Numbered from the stretch's first letter, positions 55,259-64,000 are shown. The stretch: DNA of 64,000 bases from Stenotrophomonas sp. ZAC14D1_NAIMI4_1 (GCF_003086775.1 NZ_CP026001.1:2506407-2570406), one strand, 5' to 3'. Notes: generated from the sequence alone by a model not told the origin. Numbers and translations: made by a program.

Positions 55259-58200
55259 CGGGCCGCCTCCCGCCTGCGGTGCACCCAGTAATACAACGTC
55301 GGCAGCACCAGCAGCGTCAGCAGCATCGCCGACAGCAGGCCGCCGATCACCACCACCGCCAGCGGCTTCTGCGTCTCCGCACCGATGGCATGCGAGGTGG
55401 CCATCGGCAGCAGGCCGAACATCGCCAGCAACGCGGTCATCAGCACCGTGCGCAGGCGCTGCAGCGAACCCTGCACCACCGACTGCAGCAGATCCATGCC
55501 CTGCTCGCGCAGCTGGGCGAAGCGGCTGAGCATCACTACGCCGTTCAGCACCGCCTGGCCGAACAATGCAATGAAGCCGATCGCGGCTGACACTGAGAGC
55601 GGAATGCCGGTCACCCACAGGGCCAGGATGCCGCCGATCATCGCCAGCGGCACGTTGGCCAGGATCAGTGCCGCACTGCTGATGTCCTTGAACGCATCGA
55701 ACAGCAGCACGAAGATGATCAGCACCGACAGCGGGATCACCCAGCCCAGCCGCTTCATCGCGCGCTGCTGGTTCTCGAACTCGCCCGACCATTCCAGACG
55801 GTAGCCGTCGGGCAGTGCGACGCTGGCATCCACCCGCGAACGCATGTCGGCCACCACGCTGCCCATGTCGCGGCCGGCGATGAAGATGCTCACGGCCTTC
55901 ACCCGCTGCGCATTCTCGCGGGAAATGTTGATCGCACCGCTGGCCATGCGGAACTCAGCCACATCGGACAACGTCACCGTATGCCCATCGCCGATCCCCA
56001 CTGGCACCATGCGCAGGCGCTGCAGGTCGCGGTCGGCATCGTCCAGGCGCAGGGTGATCGGGAACCTGCGGTCGCCCTCCCACAGCTCGCCCACTTCGCG
56101 GCCGCCCAGGGCGGTTTCGATCACCTCGTCGATGTCGCGTACGTTCAGCCCGTAGCGCGCGGCACGGTCGCGGTCGATCTCGATCTGCAGCTGCGGCAGC
56201 GAACCATCGCGGTCGATGAAGGCGCTCTCCACGCCGTCCACGCCACGCACCTGGCCGAGGATGGCCTGGGCCTGCCGATTCAGCACGTCCAGGTCGGCAC
56301 CGCTGACCTTGATGACGACCTGGCCCTTGATCTGCGAGATGCTCTCCAGGATGTTGTCGCGCACCGGCTGCGAGATCGAGAACTCCGGCCCGGGAATGCG
56401 CTGTTCGAGCGTGCGCTGCAGGTCGGCGATCAGTTGCCGCTTGTCCACGCCCTTGGGCCATTCCTTCTCAGGCTTCAGCGCCACAAGCGCCTCGATCTGA
56501 TTCGCGCCCTTGGCATCGGAGCCGTCTTCGGGCCGCCCAAGCTTGGCCACCACCGTCGACACCTGCGGATAGGTGTTCACCAGTTCGCGGATGCGCCGCG
56601 ACTGCTGCTGCGCTTCGGCCAGGCTGGTGCTGGGGTCGAGGGTGGCGGTGAGCCAGATCGACCCCTCATCCAGCTCGGGCAGGAACTCCGAGCCCAGCCG
56701 CGTGCCCAGCGCCAAGGTGCCGACCAGCAGGGCCACGGCGGTCAGCACCACTGCCCGCGGTCGGGCCAGGGCGCGTTCCAGCACCGGCTGGTACCAGCCG
56801 GTCAGCCGGTCCATCAGCGGGTTCCCGCCGCGCATGCGGTCGCAGCGCAGCCACCAGTAGCAGAACAGCGGCACCACGGTGAGCGCCAGGATCAGTGCGC
56901 CGATCAATGCCGAGGTCACCGAGTAGGCCATCGGTGCGAACATCCGGCCTTCCTGCCGCTGCAGGGTGAAGATCGGAATATGCGCGGCGATGATGATGAG
57001 CATCGAGAAGAACGTCGGCCGCCCGACCTCCGAGGCCGCCGACAGCACGGTGGAGAACCGTGTCTTCCGGTCCGCGCTGGGTGGCAGCGCGGACAAGCGT
57101 GAAACGATGTGCTCGGTGACGATGACCGCACCGTCGATGATGATGCCGAAGTCCATCGCCCCCAGCGACAGCAGGTTGGCCGGCACGCCCCACAGGTGCA
57201 GGCCGAGGAAGGTGGACAGCAGCGCCAGCGGCATCATCGCCGCCACGATCAGCGCCGCGCGGGCGTTGTACAGGAACAGCCAGAGCACCAGGAACACCAG
57301 CACCGCACCTTCCAGCAGGTTGCGGAACACCGTCTTCAACGTGGTCGACACCAGCCAGGAGCGGTCATAGAACGGCTCGATGCTGACCCCGACCGGCAGC
57401 TGGCCGGCCTCGATCTCGGCCACGCGCGCATGCAGGGCATCAAGCACATCGGACGGATTTTCGCCCTTGCGCATCAGCACCATGCCGAACACCGCGTCGT
57501 CATTGTCGTCCTGGCCGACCAGCCCCTGCCGCGGCAGGCCGGTGTCGGCGATGCTGGCCAGGTCACGCACCAGCACCGGCGTGCCGCCCTTCTGCGCCAC
57601 CACCACGCTGCCGATGTCGGCGGGCGAGCGCATCAGGCCGACGCCGCGGATCAGGAACTGCTGCTGGCCGCGTTCGACATAGCCACCACCGGCATTGGAG
57701 CTGCCCTTCTCCAGCGCTTCGGAGAACTCCCCCAGGCTGATGCCACGGTCGCGCAGCTTGTCCAGATCCGGCTTGACCTGGAAGGTGCGCGCGTAGCCGC
57801 CGAAGCTGATCACATCGGCCACGCCGGGCACGGTGCGCAGGCCACGCTCCATCACCCATTCCTGCACCGTGCGCAGCTCGGTGGGGCTCATGTGCGGTGC
57901 CTTCAGCACGTAGCGGTAGATCTCGCCCACCGCCGAGCTCATCGCTTCAAGCTCCGGCGTCACGCCTTCGGGCAGCTCCACGCCCTGCAGGCGCTCCAGC
58001 ACCTGTTGCCGGGCGAAGTAGTCATCGGCCTTGTCATCGAAGGTCAGGATGATCATCGACAGGCCGAACTGCGTGTGCGAGAACACCCGCACCGAGTGCG
58101 GAATGCCCGACAACGCCACTTCCAGTGGCATCGTCACCTCGCGCTCAACCTCCTCGGCCGCGCGGCCCGGGTGCAGCGACACCACCGTCACCTGGGTGTC

Positions 58201-58329
58201 GGACACATCGGGGAAGGCCTCGACCGGCAGCACGCGGAACGCCGCAACGCCGCCACCGATGAACAGCAGCAGCGCCAGCATCACCATCAGCGGCTGGCGC
58301 AGGCAGTACGCAATCAAACGGTCGATCAT
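55255..58329 (-). CDS. czcA: CzcA/CusA-type heavy-metal RND efflux pump
   Basis: A 1024-residue inner membrane proton/metal antiporter. Twelve helices are arranged as one plus five, two large periplasmic loops, then five plus one. The helix-4 signature reads DFGIIIDGAVIVTEH: the proton-relay Asp pair and Glu fit the CzcA-type (HME-RND) consensus, which ends in EN, so the last residue is His instead of Asn. The end of the periplasmic region near residue 540 (GSEFLPELDEGSIW) is family-typical. CzcB and CzcC homologues precede it with overlapping ends. The metal is probably Zn, Cd, Co or Ni. Confidence 0.92.
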   Translation of the reverse strand: MIDRLIAYCLRQPLMVMLALLLFIGGGVAAFRVLPVEAFPDVSDTQVTVVSLHPGRAAEEVEREVTMPLEVALSGIPHSVRVFSHTQFGLSMIILTFDDKADDYFARQQVLERLQGVELPEGVTPELEAMSSAVGEIYRYVLKAPHMSPTELRTVQEWVMERGLRTVPGVADVISFGGYARTFQVKPDLDKLRDRGISLGEFSEALEKGSSNAGGGYVERGQQQFLIRGVGLMRSPADIGSVVVAQKGGTPVLVRDLASIADTGLPRQGLVGQDDNDDAVFGMVLMRKGENPSDVLDALHARVAEIEAGQLPVGVSIEPFYDRSWLVSTTLKTVFRNLLEGAVLVFLVLWLFLYNARAALIVAAMMPLALLSTFLGLHLWGVPANLLSLGAMDFGIIIDGAVIVTEHIVSRLSALPPSADRKTRFSTVLSAASEVGRPTFFSMLIIIAAHIPIFTLQRQEGRMFAPMAYSVTSALIGALILALTVVPLFCYWWLRCDRMRGGNPLMDRLTGWYQPVLERALARPRAVVLTAVALLVGTLALGTRLGSEFLPELDEGSIWLTATLDPSTSLAEAQQQSRRIRELVNTYPQVSTVVAKLGRPEDGSDAKGANQIEALVALKPEKEWPKGVDKRQLIADLQRTLEQRIPGPEFSISQPVRDNILESISQIKGQVVIKVSGADLDVLNRQAQAILGQVRGVDGVESAFIDRDGSLPQLQIEIDRDRAARYGLNVRDIDEVIETALGGREVGELWEGDRRFPITLRLDDADRDLQRLRMVPVGIGDGHTVTLSDVAEFRMASGAINISRENAQRVKAVSIFIAGRDMGSVVADMRSRVDASVALPDGYRLEWSGEFENQQRAMKRLGWVIPLSVLIIFVLLFDAFKDISSAALILANVPLAMIGGILALWVTGIPLSVSAAIGFIALFGQAVLNGVVMLSRFAQLREQGMDLLQSVVQGSLQRLRTVLMTALLAMFGLLPMATSHAIGAETQKPLAVVVIGGLLSAMLLTLLVLPTLYYWVHRRREAAR

Positions 58330-59498
58330 GGTGCGGCGCGCCCCGTGCCGGAGGTGGACGTGGCCGGCGCGGTATCCACCAGCTGCTGCAGCAGCAGCCC
58401 ACCTTCAACCACCACGCGGCTGCCGGCGGGCAGGCCCTCGCGTACCCACAGGCGGCCATCGCCCAGTTCTTCGGCCTGCACGGCACGGCGCGCGTAGTGC
58501 CCCTTGCCTTCATCCACGAACACGACCTGCCTGCCGTCGATCAGCAGCACCGCCGCATCCGGCAGCGATACGCCGCCCTGCCCCGGCAGCGCGACCTGGG
58601 CCCGTACGTACTGCCCCGCCTTGAGGCTGCGGTTGCGGTTGTCCAGCTCGGCGCGGGCCTGCACCACGCGGCGCTCGCTGTCGACGAAGTCATCGACGTG
58701 CTGCAGCGTGGCCTGCAGCGTGCTGCCATCGGCGGCCGGCACACGCACCTGCATGCCGGGCCGCAGGCGACCAGCCAGGCTTTCCGGGATGTCCAGCAGC
58801 AGCCACAGGCGATCGGGATCACCGATGACCGCCAGCGGCTGCTCGCTGTCCGGGCCGACGTTCATGCCGGGGCTCATGCGCCGTTCCACCAGCACGCCGT
58901 CGATGGGCGCGCGCAGCGGCAATCGCTGGTCAACGCGGTTGCCATTGCCATAGGCGGTAGCAAACGCGGCGGCGCGGGCTTGGTCGGCCTGGCTGCCGGC
59001 AAAATGCGCTTCCGCCTCGTCCAGTTCGCGGCCTGAGGCCACGCCGGCGGCATGCAGCTCGCGGGTGCGCTCCAGCTCACGCCGGGCCTGCTGCAGTTCA
59101 GCCTGCCCACGCACACCCTCCGCCTGCGCCTGGCCGAACTCCGGCGAGGTGATCCAGGCGATGATCTGGCCGGCCTTCACCTTCTGCCCCGGCTGCGCCT
59201 CGATGCGCGACACCTGCCCCGGCATCGGGGACCGCAGGGCGCTGGAGCGGGTTTCGTCCCACACGATGCGGCCTGGCAGCTGCAGCGATGCGCTGGCCCC
59301 CTCGCCGACGGCTTCGCTGCGCAATACCTCCAGCTGGCGGCTGTCGGCCGGGAACTGGATCTGGCCGGCAGTGACGGCCGGCGCAGGATCGGCATGGGTC
59401 GCCGGCTCACGCCCGCAGCCGGACAGCAGGGCCAGCGCGAGCAGTGCAGGCAACACCGCGCGGCGCGCACGCGGTTGGGTGTTGTCACGCGGGGTCAT
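58326..59498 (-). CDS. czcB: CzcB-type periplasmic adaptor lipoprotein
   Basis: A 390-residue membrane fusion protein. The N-terminal signal ends with LLSGC (Cys about 28), so it is a lipoprotein. The lipoyl halves are SPMPGQVSRIEAQPGQKVKAG (in part, near 91-110) and LRAPIDGVLVERRMSPGMNV; a helical hairpin lies between (110-180), and the beta-barrel follows. No His-rich N-terminal metal-binding tail like that of CzcB is visible. It links the pump and the outer membrane channel. Overlaps both neighbours by 4 bp. Confidence 0.9.
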   Translation of the reverse strand: MTPRDNTQPRARRAVLPALLALALLSGCGREPATHADPAPAVTAGQIQFPADSRQLEVLRSEAVGEGASASLQLPGRIVWDETRSSALRSPMPGQVSRIEAQPGQKVKAGQIIAWITSPEFGQAQAEGVRGQAELQQARRELERTRELHAAGVASGRELDEAEAHFAGSQADQARAAAFATAYGNGNRVDQRLPLRAPIDGVLVERRMSPGMNVGPDSEQPLAVIGDPDRLWLLLDIPESLAGRLRPGMQVRVPAADGSTLQATLQHVDDFVDSERRVVQARAELDNRNRSLKAGQYVRAQVALPGQGGVSLPDAAVLLIDGRQVVFVDEGKGHYARRAVQAEELGDGRLWVREGLPAGSRVVVEGGLLLQQLVDTAPATSTSGTGRAAP

Positions 59499-60742
59499 GG
59501 GGTATCTCCTTGGGCTACAGAGGTGGCCGCGTTCCAGCGCGCCAACGCAACGGCATGGTCGGCACGCGCCTGGATCAGCGCGGCTTCGAAGTCGCGCCAG
59601 CTGCGGCGCGCATCCAGCAGGTCGGTCAGGCTGGCCGCACCGCGTCGGTAGGCGAGCTCGATGCCTTCAACGGCCTTGCGCGCGCTGTCGGCCTGCAGGC
59701 CTTCGTACGCCTGCCGCCGCTGCGCGGCGCTTGCGGCGCTGGCCTGCAACTGGTCCAGCTCGGCCCAGGCCTGGCGCTGCAGCGCATGCAGTTCCAGCGC
59801 AGCGGTATCGCGGTCGGCCTCGGCGCGCTGGATGCCGCCATGCGCACGTGAGGGCGCACCCAGCGGAATCGTCACCGAAACGCCCCAGGTAACGCCGTTG
59901 ATGTCGGTCGGCTCGCGCTCGGCTTCCACGCCCCACTGGATGTCGCGGCGGCGCTCGCTGCGCGCCAGCGACACGCCCGCATCGGCGGCGGCCAGCCGCG
60001 AACGGGCGGCGCGAAGGTCGACACGCTGCTGCGGATCGGCAGCGCTGCTTGCAGGTTCGAGGGTGGCATCCGGCCAGTCATCGTCGGCACTGAGCGACGC
60101 GCTTTCATCCATGCCCAGCAGCAGGGCCAGCGCATGCCGCGCATCGCGCAGATCAAGCGCCGCGTCACGTGCCGCGTCGGCCACCGCAAGGTCATCCACC
60201 GCAAGGCGCGCACGATCCACCGGCGCCATCGCCCCGGACGCGACCTGGCGTTCGGCCGCCGCCATCTGCTCGGCGGAACTGCGCCGGTTCGCCTCGGCAA
60301 CATCAAAGTTGTCCTGCGCGGCCTTCAAGCCGAAGTACGCCTCGTGCAGCGCCAGCTGCTGGCGACGCTTGGTATCCAGCATGTCCAGTCCGGCCGCCTC
60401 CACCAATGCATCGGCCTGGCGCATGCGCAGGCTGCGCTTGCCACCGCGTTCCCAGGTCCAGCCGAGGCCAACGGTGCTGTCCACGCGCTTGTCCTGCCAG
60501 CGGCCGCTGCCGACGCCATGCTTCGGGCTGATCTTGCTGCTGCCGAGCGACAGTTCCGGCGCCGGCCGCAGTGCGGCAGTGAGTGCATCACCCTGTGCCC
60601 CACGCAGTTCCAGTGCCGCCGCGCGAAGGTCAGGGTTGTGTGCATCCATGGCGCGTTGTGCGTCCTGCAGGCTGATCGCCCAGGCCGCCGGTGCGCACGC
60701 CAGTGCGGCCAGCAGGGCCGCCGAACGAGGGAGGAAATTCAT
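59495..60742 (-). CDS. czcC: CzcC-type TolC-family outer membrane channel
   Basis: A 415-residue outer membrane efflux protein. A signal peptide ends AAWA (about residue 22). The two OEP repeats are visible as coiled helical stretches (30-200, 225-405), with ALRPAPELSLGSS near 55 and LAYRRGAASLTDLLDARRSW near 370. It opens the czcCBA operon, and the ATG at 60742 lies close to the phased repeats that probably control both this operon and the two-component genes. Confidence 0.9.
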   Translation of the reverse strand: MNFLPRSAALLAALACAPAAWAISLQDAQRAMDAHNPDLRAAALELRGAQGDALTAALRPAPELSLGSSKISPKHGVGSGRWQDKRVDSTVGLGWTWERGGKRSLRMRQADALVEAAGLDMLDTKRRQQLALHEAYFGLKAAQDNFDVAEANRRSSAEQMAAAERQVASGAMAPVDRARLAVDDLAVADAARDAALDLRDARHALALLLGMDESASLSADDDWPDATLEPASSAADPQQRVDLRAARSRLAAADAGVSLARSERRRDIQWGVEAEREPTDINGVTWGVSVTIPLGAPSRAHGGIQRAEADRDTAALELHALQRQAWAELDQLQASAASAAQRRQAYEGLQADSARKAVEGIELAYRRGAASLTDLLDARRSWRDFEAALIQARADHAVALARWNAATSVAQGDTP

Positions 60743-60765
60743 GCGCGCCACGGTAAGGTGGCGCA

Positions 60766-60803
60766 CTTGCGCCAAACTTTCCCGAACCTTGCGCGAAGCT
60801 TGC
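60766..60803. promoter_or_regulatory. Four 11-bp-phased response-regulator boxes
   Basis: CTTGC at 60766, CTTTC at 60777, CTTGC at 60788 and CTTGC at 60799 repeat at exactly 11 bp with the unit CTTGCGCNAAN. OmpR/PhoB-type regulators such as PmrA bind CTTAA-like repeats at the same period. The array fills the 62-bp gap between czcC and the regulator gene and ends one base before the regulator ATG, which has no Shine-Dalgarno. Confidence 0.6.
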
Positions 60804-60804
60804 A

Positions 60805-61479
60805 ATGCGAATCCTGTTGATCGAAGACGACGCGGCCCTGGCCGACGGCCTGGTGCGCGCCCTGCAGGGTGCCGGCCACCTGTGTGACCACCTTGCGCTG
60901 GGCCTGCTGGCACCCGCGGCACTGGCCGCCGCACCCTATGACGTGATGGTGCTGGACCTGTCGCTGCCCGATGTGGATGGGCTGGAGCTGCTCTCGCGCC
61001 TGCGCGACCAGGGCATCACGCTGCCCGTACTGATCCTCACCGCGCGCGATGGCGTGGAGGATCGCATCCTCGGCCTGGACCGCGGTGGCGATGATTACCT
61101 GGCCAAACCCTTCGCACTGGGCGAGCTGGAAGCACGCCTGCGCGCCCTGTCGCGTCGCCGCAGCGATGCTCCGGCACAGAAGCGACTGGGCCGGCTGTGC
61201 CTGGACAGCATCCGCCAGGAAGTACAGGTGGACGGCCAACGCATCGAATTGACCGCGCGCGAACTCGCCCTGGTGGATGCACTGATGCAGCAACCCGGGC
61301 GCACGGTCACCAAGCAGCGGCTGTTCGACACGCTGTACAGCTGGGACCACGACGCCAACCTGTCGGTGATCGAGGTACATGTCAGCCGCCTGCGCCGCAA
61401 GTTCGAGCAGGCCGGCGCGGGCGTTGGCATCCGCATGCTGCGCGGTCTCGGCTACCGGCTGGAGGCCATCGATGGTTGA
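60805..61479 (+). CDS. OmpR-family response regulator (CzcR/QseB-like)
   Basis: A 224-residue regulator. The receiver begins MRILLIEDDAALADGL; the acceptor is Asp51 in VMVLDLSLPDVDG; LTARDGVEDRILGLDRGGDDY and LAKPF are the switch region. The winged helix follows with ELTARELALVDALM-like residues and EVHVSRLRRKF. It is divergent from czcCBA, and a kinase gene overlaps its stop, so it is the likely metal-responsive activator of the efflux operon. Autoregulation is suggested by the phased boxes. Confidence 0.93.
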   Translation: MRILLIEDDAALADGLVRALQGAGHLCDHLALGLLAPAALAAAPYDVMVLDLSLPDVDGLELLSRLRDQGITLPVLILTARDGVEDRILGLDRGGDDYLAKPFALGELEARLRALSRRRSDAPAQKRLGRLCLDSIRQEVQVDGQRIELTARELALVDALMQQPGRTVTKQRLFDTLYSWDHDANLSVIEVHVSRLRRKFEQAGAGVGIRMLRGLGYRLEAIDG

Positions 61480-62845
61480 GCGCGTGCACAGCCTGCGCGG
61501 GCTGCTGCTGCGGCGCCTGTGGCTGCCGCTGCTGGTCCTGCTGCTGTGCAGTGCGGTGGGATCCTTCGCACTGGCGCGCTACTTTGCCGGCCAGGTCTAC
61601 GACCGCTGGCTGCTGGATTCAGCGATGTCGCTGTCCGAGCTGGTGAAGGACCAGGACGGGCGCGCCGTGATGGACGTGACGCCGGCGATGTCGCGCATGT
61701 TCACCTGGGACACCGTGGACGAGGTACACGGCGAGGTGGTCGACACCGCCGGTGCACGTCTCTACGGCGATCTGCCCGAAGCGCTGCCGCGTCCCGCACA
61801 GGCCGCAGACGACGATGCGACCTATTACGATGCGCGGCTGCGCGGGCAACCCGTGCGCATGGTGGACGTGGTGGTGCCTGTGGCAGGCGGCCACGACGTG
61901 CGCCTTCGCGTGGCCGAGACCCTGCGCAAGCGGCACCGGCTGGAGCGCAAGCTGCTGATGACCAGCGTGCCCTTCCAGGCCGCGATTCTCGCGCTGGCCG
62001 CATGGCTGGCCTGGTCCGGTACCGGCGCCGCAGCGCGGCATGCCAACCAGGTCGCACGGCGCCTGGCCAGCCCGCGCCCGGACCCCTTGGCGCCGTTGGA
62101 CCCGGCGCAGGAAGCACCGCGTGAACTATGGCCGGCGGTGGAGGCCTACAACGCGTTGCTGCAGCGGCTGGATGCGATGCAGGCGGCGCAGCGGCGCTTT
62201 GTCAGCAACGCTGCACACCAGTTGCGCACGCCCTTGGCCGCGATGCAGGTGGAGCTGGAAAGCTCGTTGAGGCAGCAGGATCCACAGGCACAGCAACTGG
62301 CGCTGTCCGGCACGCTGGCCGGCCTGTCGCGGCTGCAGCACCTGGTCAACCAGCTGTTGCTGCTCAGCCGCTCGGAGGATGCACAGGGCAGCGCCTTGCC
62401 GTTGCAGACGCTGGACGTCGCCGTGCTGGCACGTGGCGTGGTCGAGCGCTACGCCGACCGTGCGCTGGCGGCTGGCGTGGACCTGGGTTACGAAGGGCCG
62501 GATGACGGCGTGCCGGTTGCAGGCGATGCGCCGCTGCTGCGTGAAGCGTTGGGCAACCTGCTGGACAACGCGCTGCGGTACGGCGCCGAGCAAGGGGTAA
62601 TCACGCTGGCGGTGCAGCGGCGCGACGACGGCGTGCAGCTGTGGGTGGATGATGATGGTGCCGGCATCGACGCGACTGAGCGCGGTCGCGTCACGGAACG
62701 CTTCTACCGCGCCAGCAGCCAAGGCGATGGCTGTGGCCTGGGCTTGGCCATCGTGGCCGAGATCGCGCAGCGGCATGGCGCCGCGCTGGACATCGGCAGC
62801 GCTCCGATGGGCGGCGCGCGGGTGGGATTGCGGTTTTCTACCTGA
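61472..62845 (+). CDS. Sensor histidine kinase (CzcS/QseC-like)
   Basis: A 457-residue membrane kinase. Two helices (about 13-35 and 168-188) enclose a 130-residue periplasmic domain rich in Asp and His, which suits metal sensing (TWDTVDEVHGEVVDTAG and ADDDATYYD). HAMP-like residues are poor. The HisKA box NAAHQLRTPLAAMQ has His249; ATPase boxes are NLLDNALRYG, DDDGAGID, and GCGLGLAIV. It starts inside the last codons of the response regulator. A palindromic repeat follows the TGA. Confidence 0.92.
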   Translation: MVERVHSLRGLLLRRLWLPLLVLLLCSAVGSFALARYFAGQVYDRWLLDSAMSLSELVKDQDGRAVMDVTPAMSRMFTWDTVDEVHGEVVDTAGARLYGDLPEALPRPAQAADDDATYYDARLRGQPVRMVDVVVPVAGGHDVRLRVAETLRKRHRLERKLLMTSVPFQAAILALAAWLAWSGTGAAARHANQVARRLASPRPDPLAPLDPAQEAPRELWPAVEAYNALLQRLDAMQAAQRRFVSNAAHQLRTPLAAMQVELESSLRQQDPQAQQLALSGTLAGLSRLQHLVNQLLLLSRSEDAQGSALPLQTLDVAVLARGVVERYADRALAAGVDLGYEGPDDGVPVAGDAPLLREALGNLLDNALRYGAEQGVITLAVQRRDDGVQLWVDDDGAGIDATERGRVTERFYRASSQGDGCGLGLAIVAEIAQRHGAALDIGSAPMGGARVGLRFST

Positions 62846-62847
62846 CC

Positions 62848-62941
62848 GTAGAGTCGAGCTTGCTCGACTGCAGGCGGACTCTGCAGAGCCGAGCCCATGC
62901 TCGGCTGCTTCTTGCGCGGTGTCTGAGCCGAGCATGGGTTA
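62848..62941. repeat. Palindromic repeats after the czcS-like gene
   Basis: GTAGAGTCGAGC-TTGC-TCGACTGC opens at 62848, then GAGCCGAGCCCATGCTCGGCT (split hairpin around 62887-62906) and a degenerate GAGCCGAGCATGGGTT (62926-62941) follow. The pairs are incomplete at the right end, so part of the element has decayed. Confidence 0.7.
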
Positions 62942-63042
62942 GGCCCTGCAAGATCTAGGCAGCGGACAGTGTCAGCCGCCACGTGTCATGCCCCCGCATT
63001 GCTACGCTGATTCAGTCCCTCCAGAACTGATCGGTGCTTTCA

Positions 63043-64000
63043 ATGTCGCCTCTTCGATCCGCACTTCTGAAATGCCTTGTGCCAACAGCGTTTCTACTGA
63101 CCGCTTGCCAAGGTCCTACGCCGAAAAAGCCCCACACGCTCTCTCCTGAGCTCACCGCGCGCGTCGAAGCGTTGTCGCAAAAGACCAAAAAAGACCTCGT
63201 GGAGGTGGAAGGCGGCACCTTCATCATGGGCGACTTCGGCCCCATCGACCCGCGCGCAAAGATGCCATACAGCAGTGACCGCAACGATGACGTGCTGCGC
63301 GAGGTAACGCTGAGCAGCTACGCACTTGGTGCCAAGAAGATCACCTACGCCGACTTCGACGTCTACACCGATGCCACGGGGCAGCCCCGAACGGCACAGT
63401 ACCCGATGGATCTGGAGTACAGGAACCTGCCAGACGACCTGCCGGTCGGCGTGAGCTGGGAAGCCGCGCAGCAGTACTGCGGATGGGTGGGAAAACTGAT
63501 CGGGCGGAAGATGGAGCTGCCGACGGAGGCGCAGTGGGAGTATGCGGCGCGTAACCGGGGCCAGTTCGTAATATGGCCCACCGATGATGGCAGCGTCGAC
63601 AATGGTCGCAATGTTGGTGACTACAAGACGCTCCGAGCGTATGCGTCCAAACATGGCTACACGGTCGGCCCAACTCCTCTTGGCCAGTACCCGCCCACCC
63701 CACTGGGTCTGTATGACATGATCGACCATGGATATGAGTGGGTCTTTGACTGGTATAGGGATCCTTACGACATTTCCGACACACAAGACCCCCGCGGGCC
63801 GGCACATGGCGATGAAAAAGTCCAGCGAAGCCACACCAATCAGGGCGGAAGCGCGCTTTTCATCGTATCTATGACGTTCACTCGTTTTAGAAACGAACCT
63901 GACCCTGGTCCCGACCCCCTTCTCTCGGAAGAAGGGAGGCGCATATTCAATCCCAACGGCTTCAACCGATTCCGCTGCGCAGGAGCCGCGCTCCCGCCTC
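63043..64000 (+). CDS. SUMF1-fold lipoprotein, cut by the window edge
   Basis: The open frame from ATG 63043 runs beyond the right edge, so the C-terminus is missing, although it is nearly complete (319 codons seen). The signal peptide ends in a lipobox LLTAC (Cys22). The formylglycine-generating-enzyme fold follows: LVEVEGGTFIMGD (near 52-64), VGVSWEAAQQYCGW, KMELPTEAQWEYAAR, GLYDMIDHGYEWVFDWY, NQGGSAL and a final RFRCAG. The Cys that binds copper in true FGE enzymes is not at the GGS segment, so it is probably not a sulphatase activator. Base composition is lower in GC than its neighbours and the codons are less biased, which suggests acquisition. Confidence 0.8.
   Translation, partial: MSPLRSALLKCLVPTAFLLTACQGPTPKKPHTLSPELTARVEALSQKTKKDLVEVEGGTFIMGDFGPIDPRAKMPYSSDRNDDVLREVTLSSYALGAKKITYADFDVYTDATGQPRTAQYPMDLEYRNLPDDLPVGVSWEAAQQYCGWVGKLIGRKMELPTEAQWEYAARNRGQFVIWPTDDGSVDNGRNVGDYKTLRAYASKHGYTVGPTPLGQYPPTPLGLYDMIDHGYEWVFDWYRDPYDISDTQDPRGPAHGDEKVQRSHTNQGGSALFIVSMTFTRFRNEPDPGPDPLLSEEGRRIFNPNGFNRFRCAGAALPP

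Overview
The window is a high-GC, densely coded chromosome segment that reads as Stenotrophomonas, most likely the S. maltophilia complex. The evidence is a gene closely matching the L1 subclass B3 metallo-beta-lactamase (34943-35794), many short palindromic repeats with GTAG at one end (the SMAG family described from S. maltophilia), and Xanthomonadaceae-like gene content. The species cannot be fixed from the sequence alone. No rRNA, tRNA, CRISPR array, insertion sequence or prophage was seen. No gene-free stretch exceeds about 300 bases.

Layout. 1-8.2 kb: a tightly coupled lipid-modification operon (acyl desaturase, FAD oxidoreductase, DUF1365, two cyclopropane-synthase-like methyltransferases, DUF2878, DUF1295, lipocalin), resembling the bacterial cyclopropane/methylated-furan fatty acid stress clusters. 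8.3-11.5 kb: a dispanin-like protein, an SPFH-SHOCT protein, a double zinc-ribbon membrane protein and a small membrane protein, possibly one membrane module. 11.6-14.4 kb: a four-PAS hybrid histidine kinase. 14.5-19.9 kb: a PaoABC-type periplasmic aldehyde oxidase with its XdhC-like and MocA-like maturation factors. 20-27 kb: CHAD protein, AprI/Inh inhibitor, CDF transporter, GAF-PAS-GGDEF protein, YcaQ-like protein and proline iminopeptidase.

27.2-31.3 kb is a magnesium locus: a Pro-rich MgtL-like leader peptide starting MDPDP, a small ORF resembling a stand-alone MgtE N-terminal domain whose ribosome binding site can be hidden in a hairpin beginning at the leader stop codon, then mgtA and an mgtC-like gene. 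31.4-33.6 kb: a FixL/FixJ-like two-component pair and DUF1697. 33.6-35.8 kb: LtrA and the L1 beta-lactamase. 35.8-39.1 kb: an FdhF/YdeP molybdoenzyme and FdhD. 39.2-42.9 kb: CMD/AhpD-like protein with AraC regulator, and an MFS pump with TetR and a clear operator. 43.1-48.0 kb: a ZrgA (DUF2796)-ABC-DUF3299 zinc-uptake-like operon diverging from a MerC-like gene across a Zur-box-like dyad. 48-55 kb: three LysR regulators, each divergent from an enzyme gene (aldehyde dehydrogenase, DkgB plus an LLM-class enzyme, SDR). 55.2-62.8 kb: a CzcCBA-type heavy-metal efflux operon divergent from its two-component system, with four 11-bp-phased direct repeats between them. The right edge cuts a SUMF1-fold lipoprotein gene.

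Themes. Metal homeostasis recurs (Mg, Zn, heavy-metal efflux, CDF), as do molybdoenzymes. Eight genes end in a TAG stop that is the GTAG terminus of a palindromic repeat, so these repeats account for most TAG stop codons in the window.
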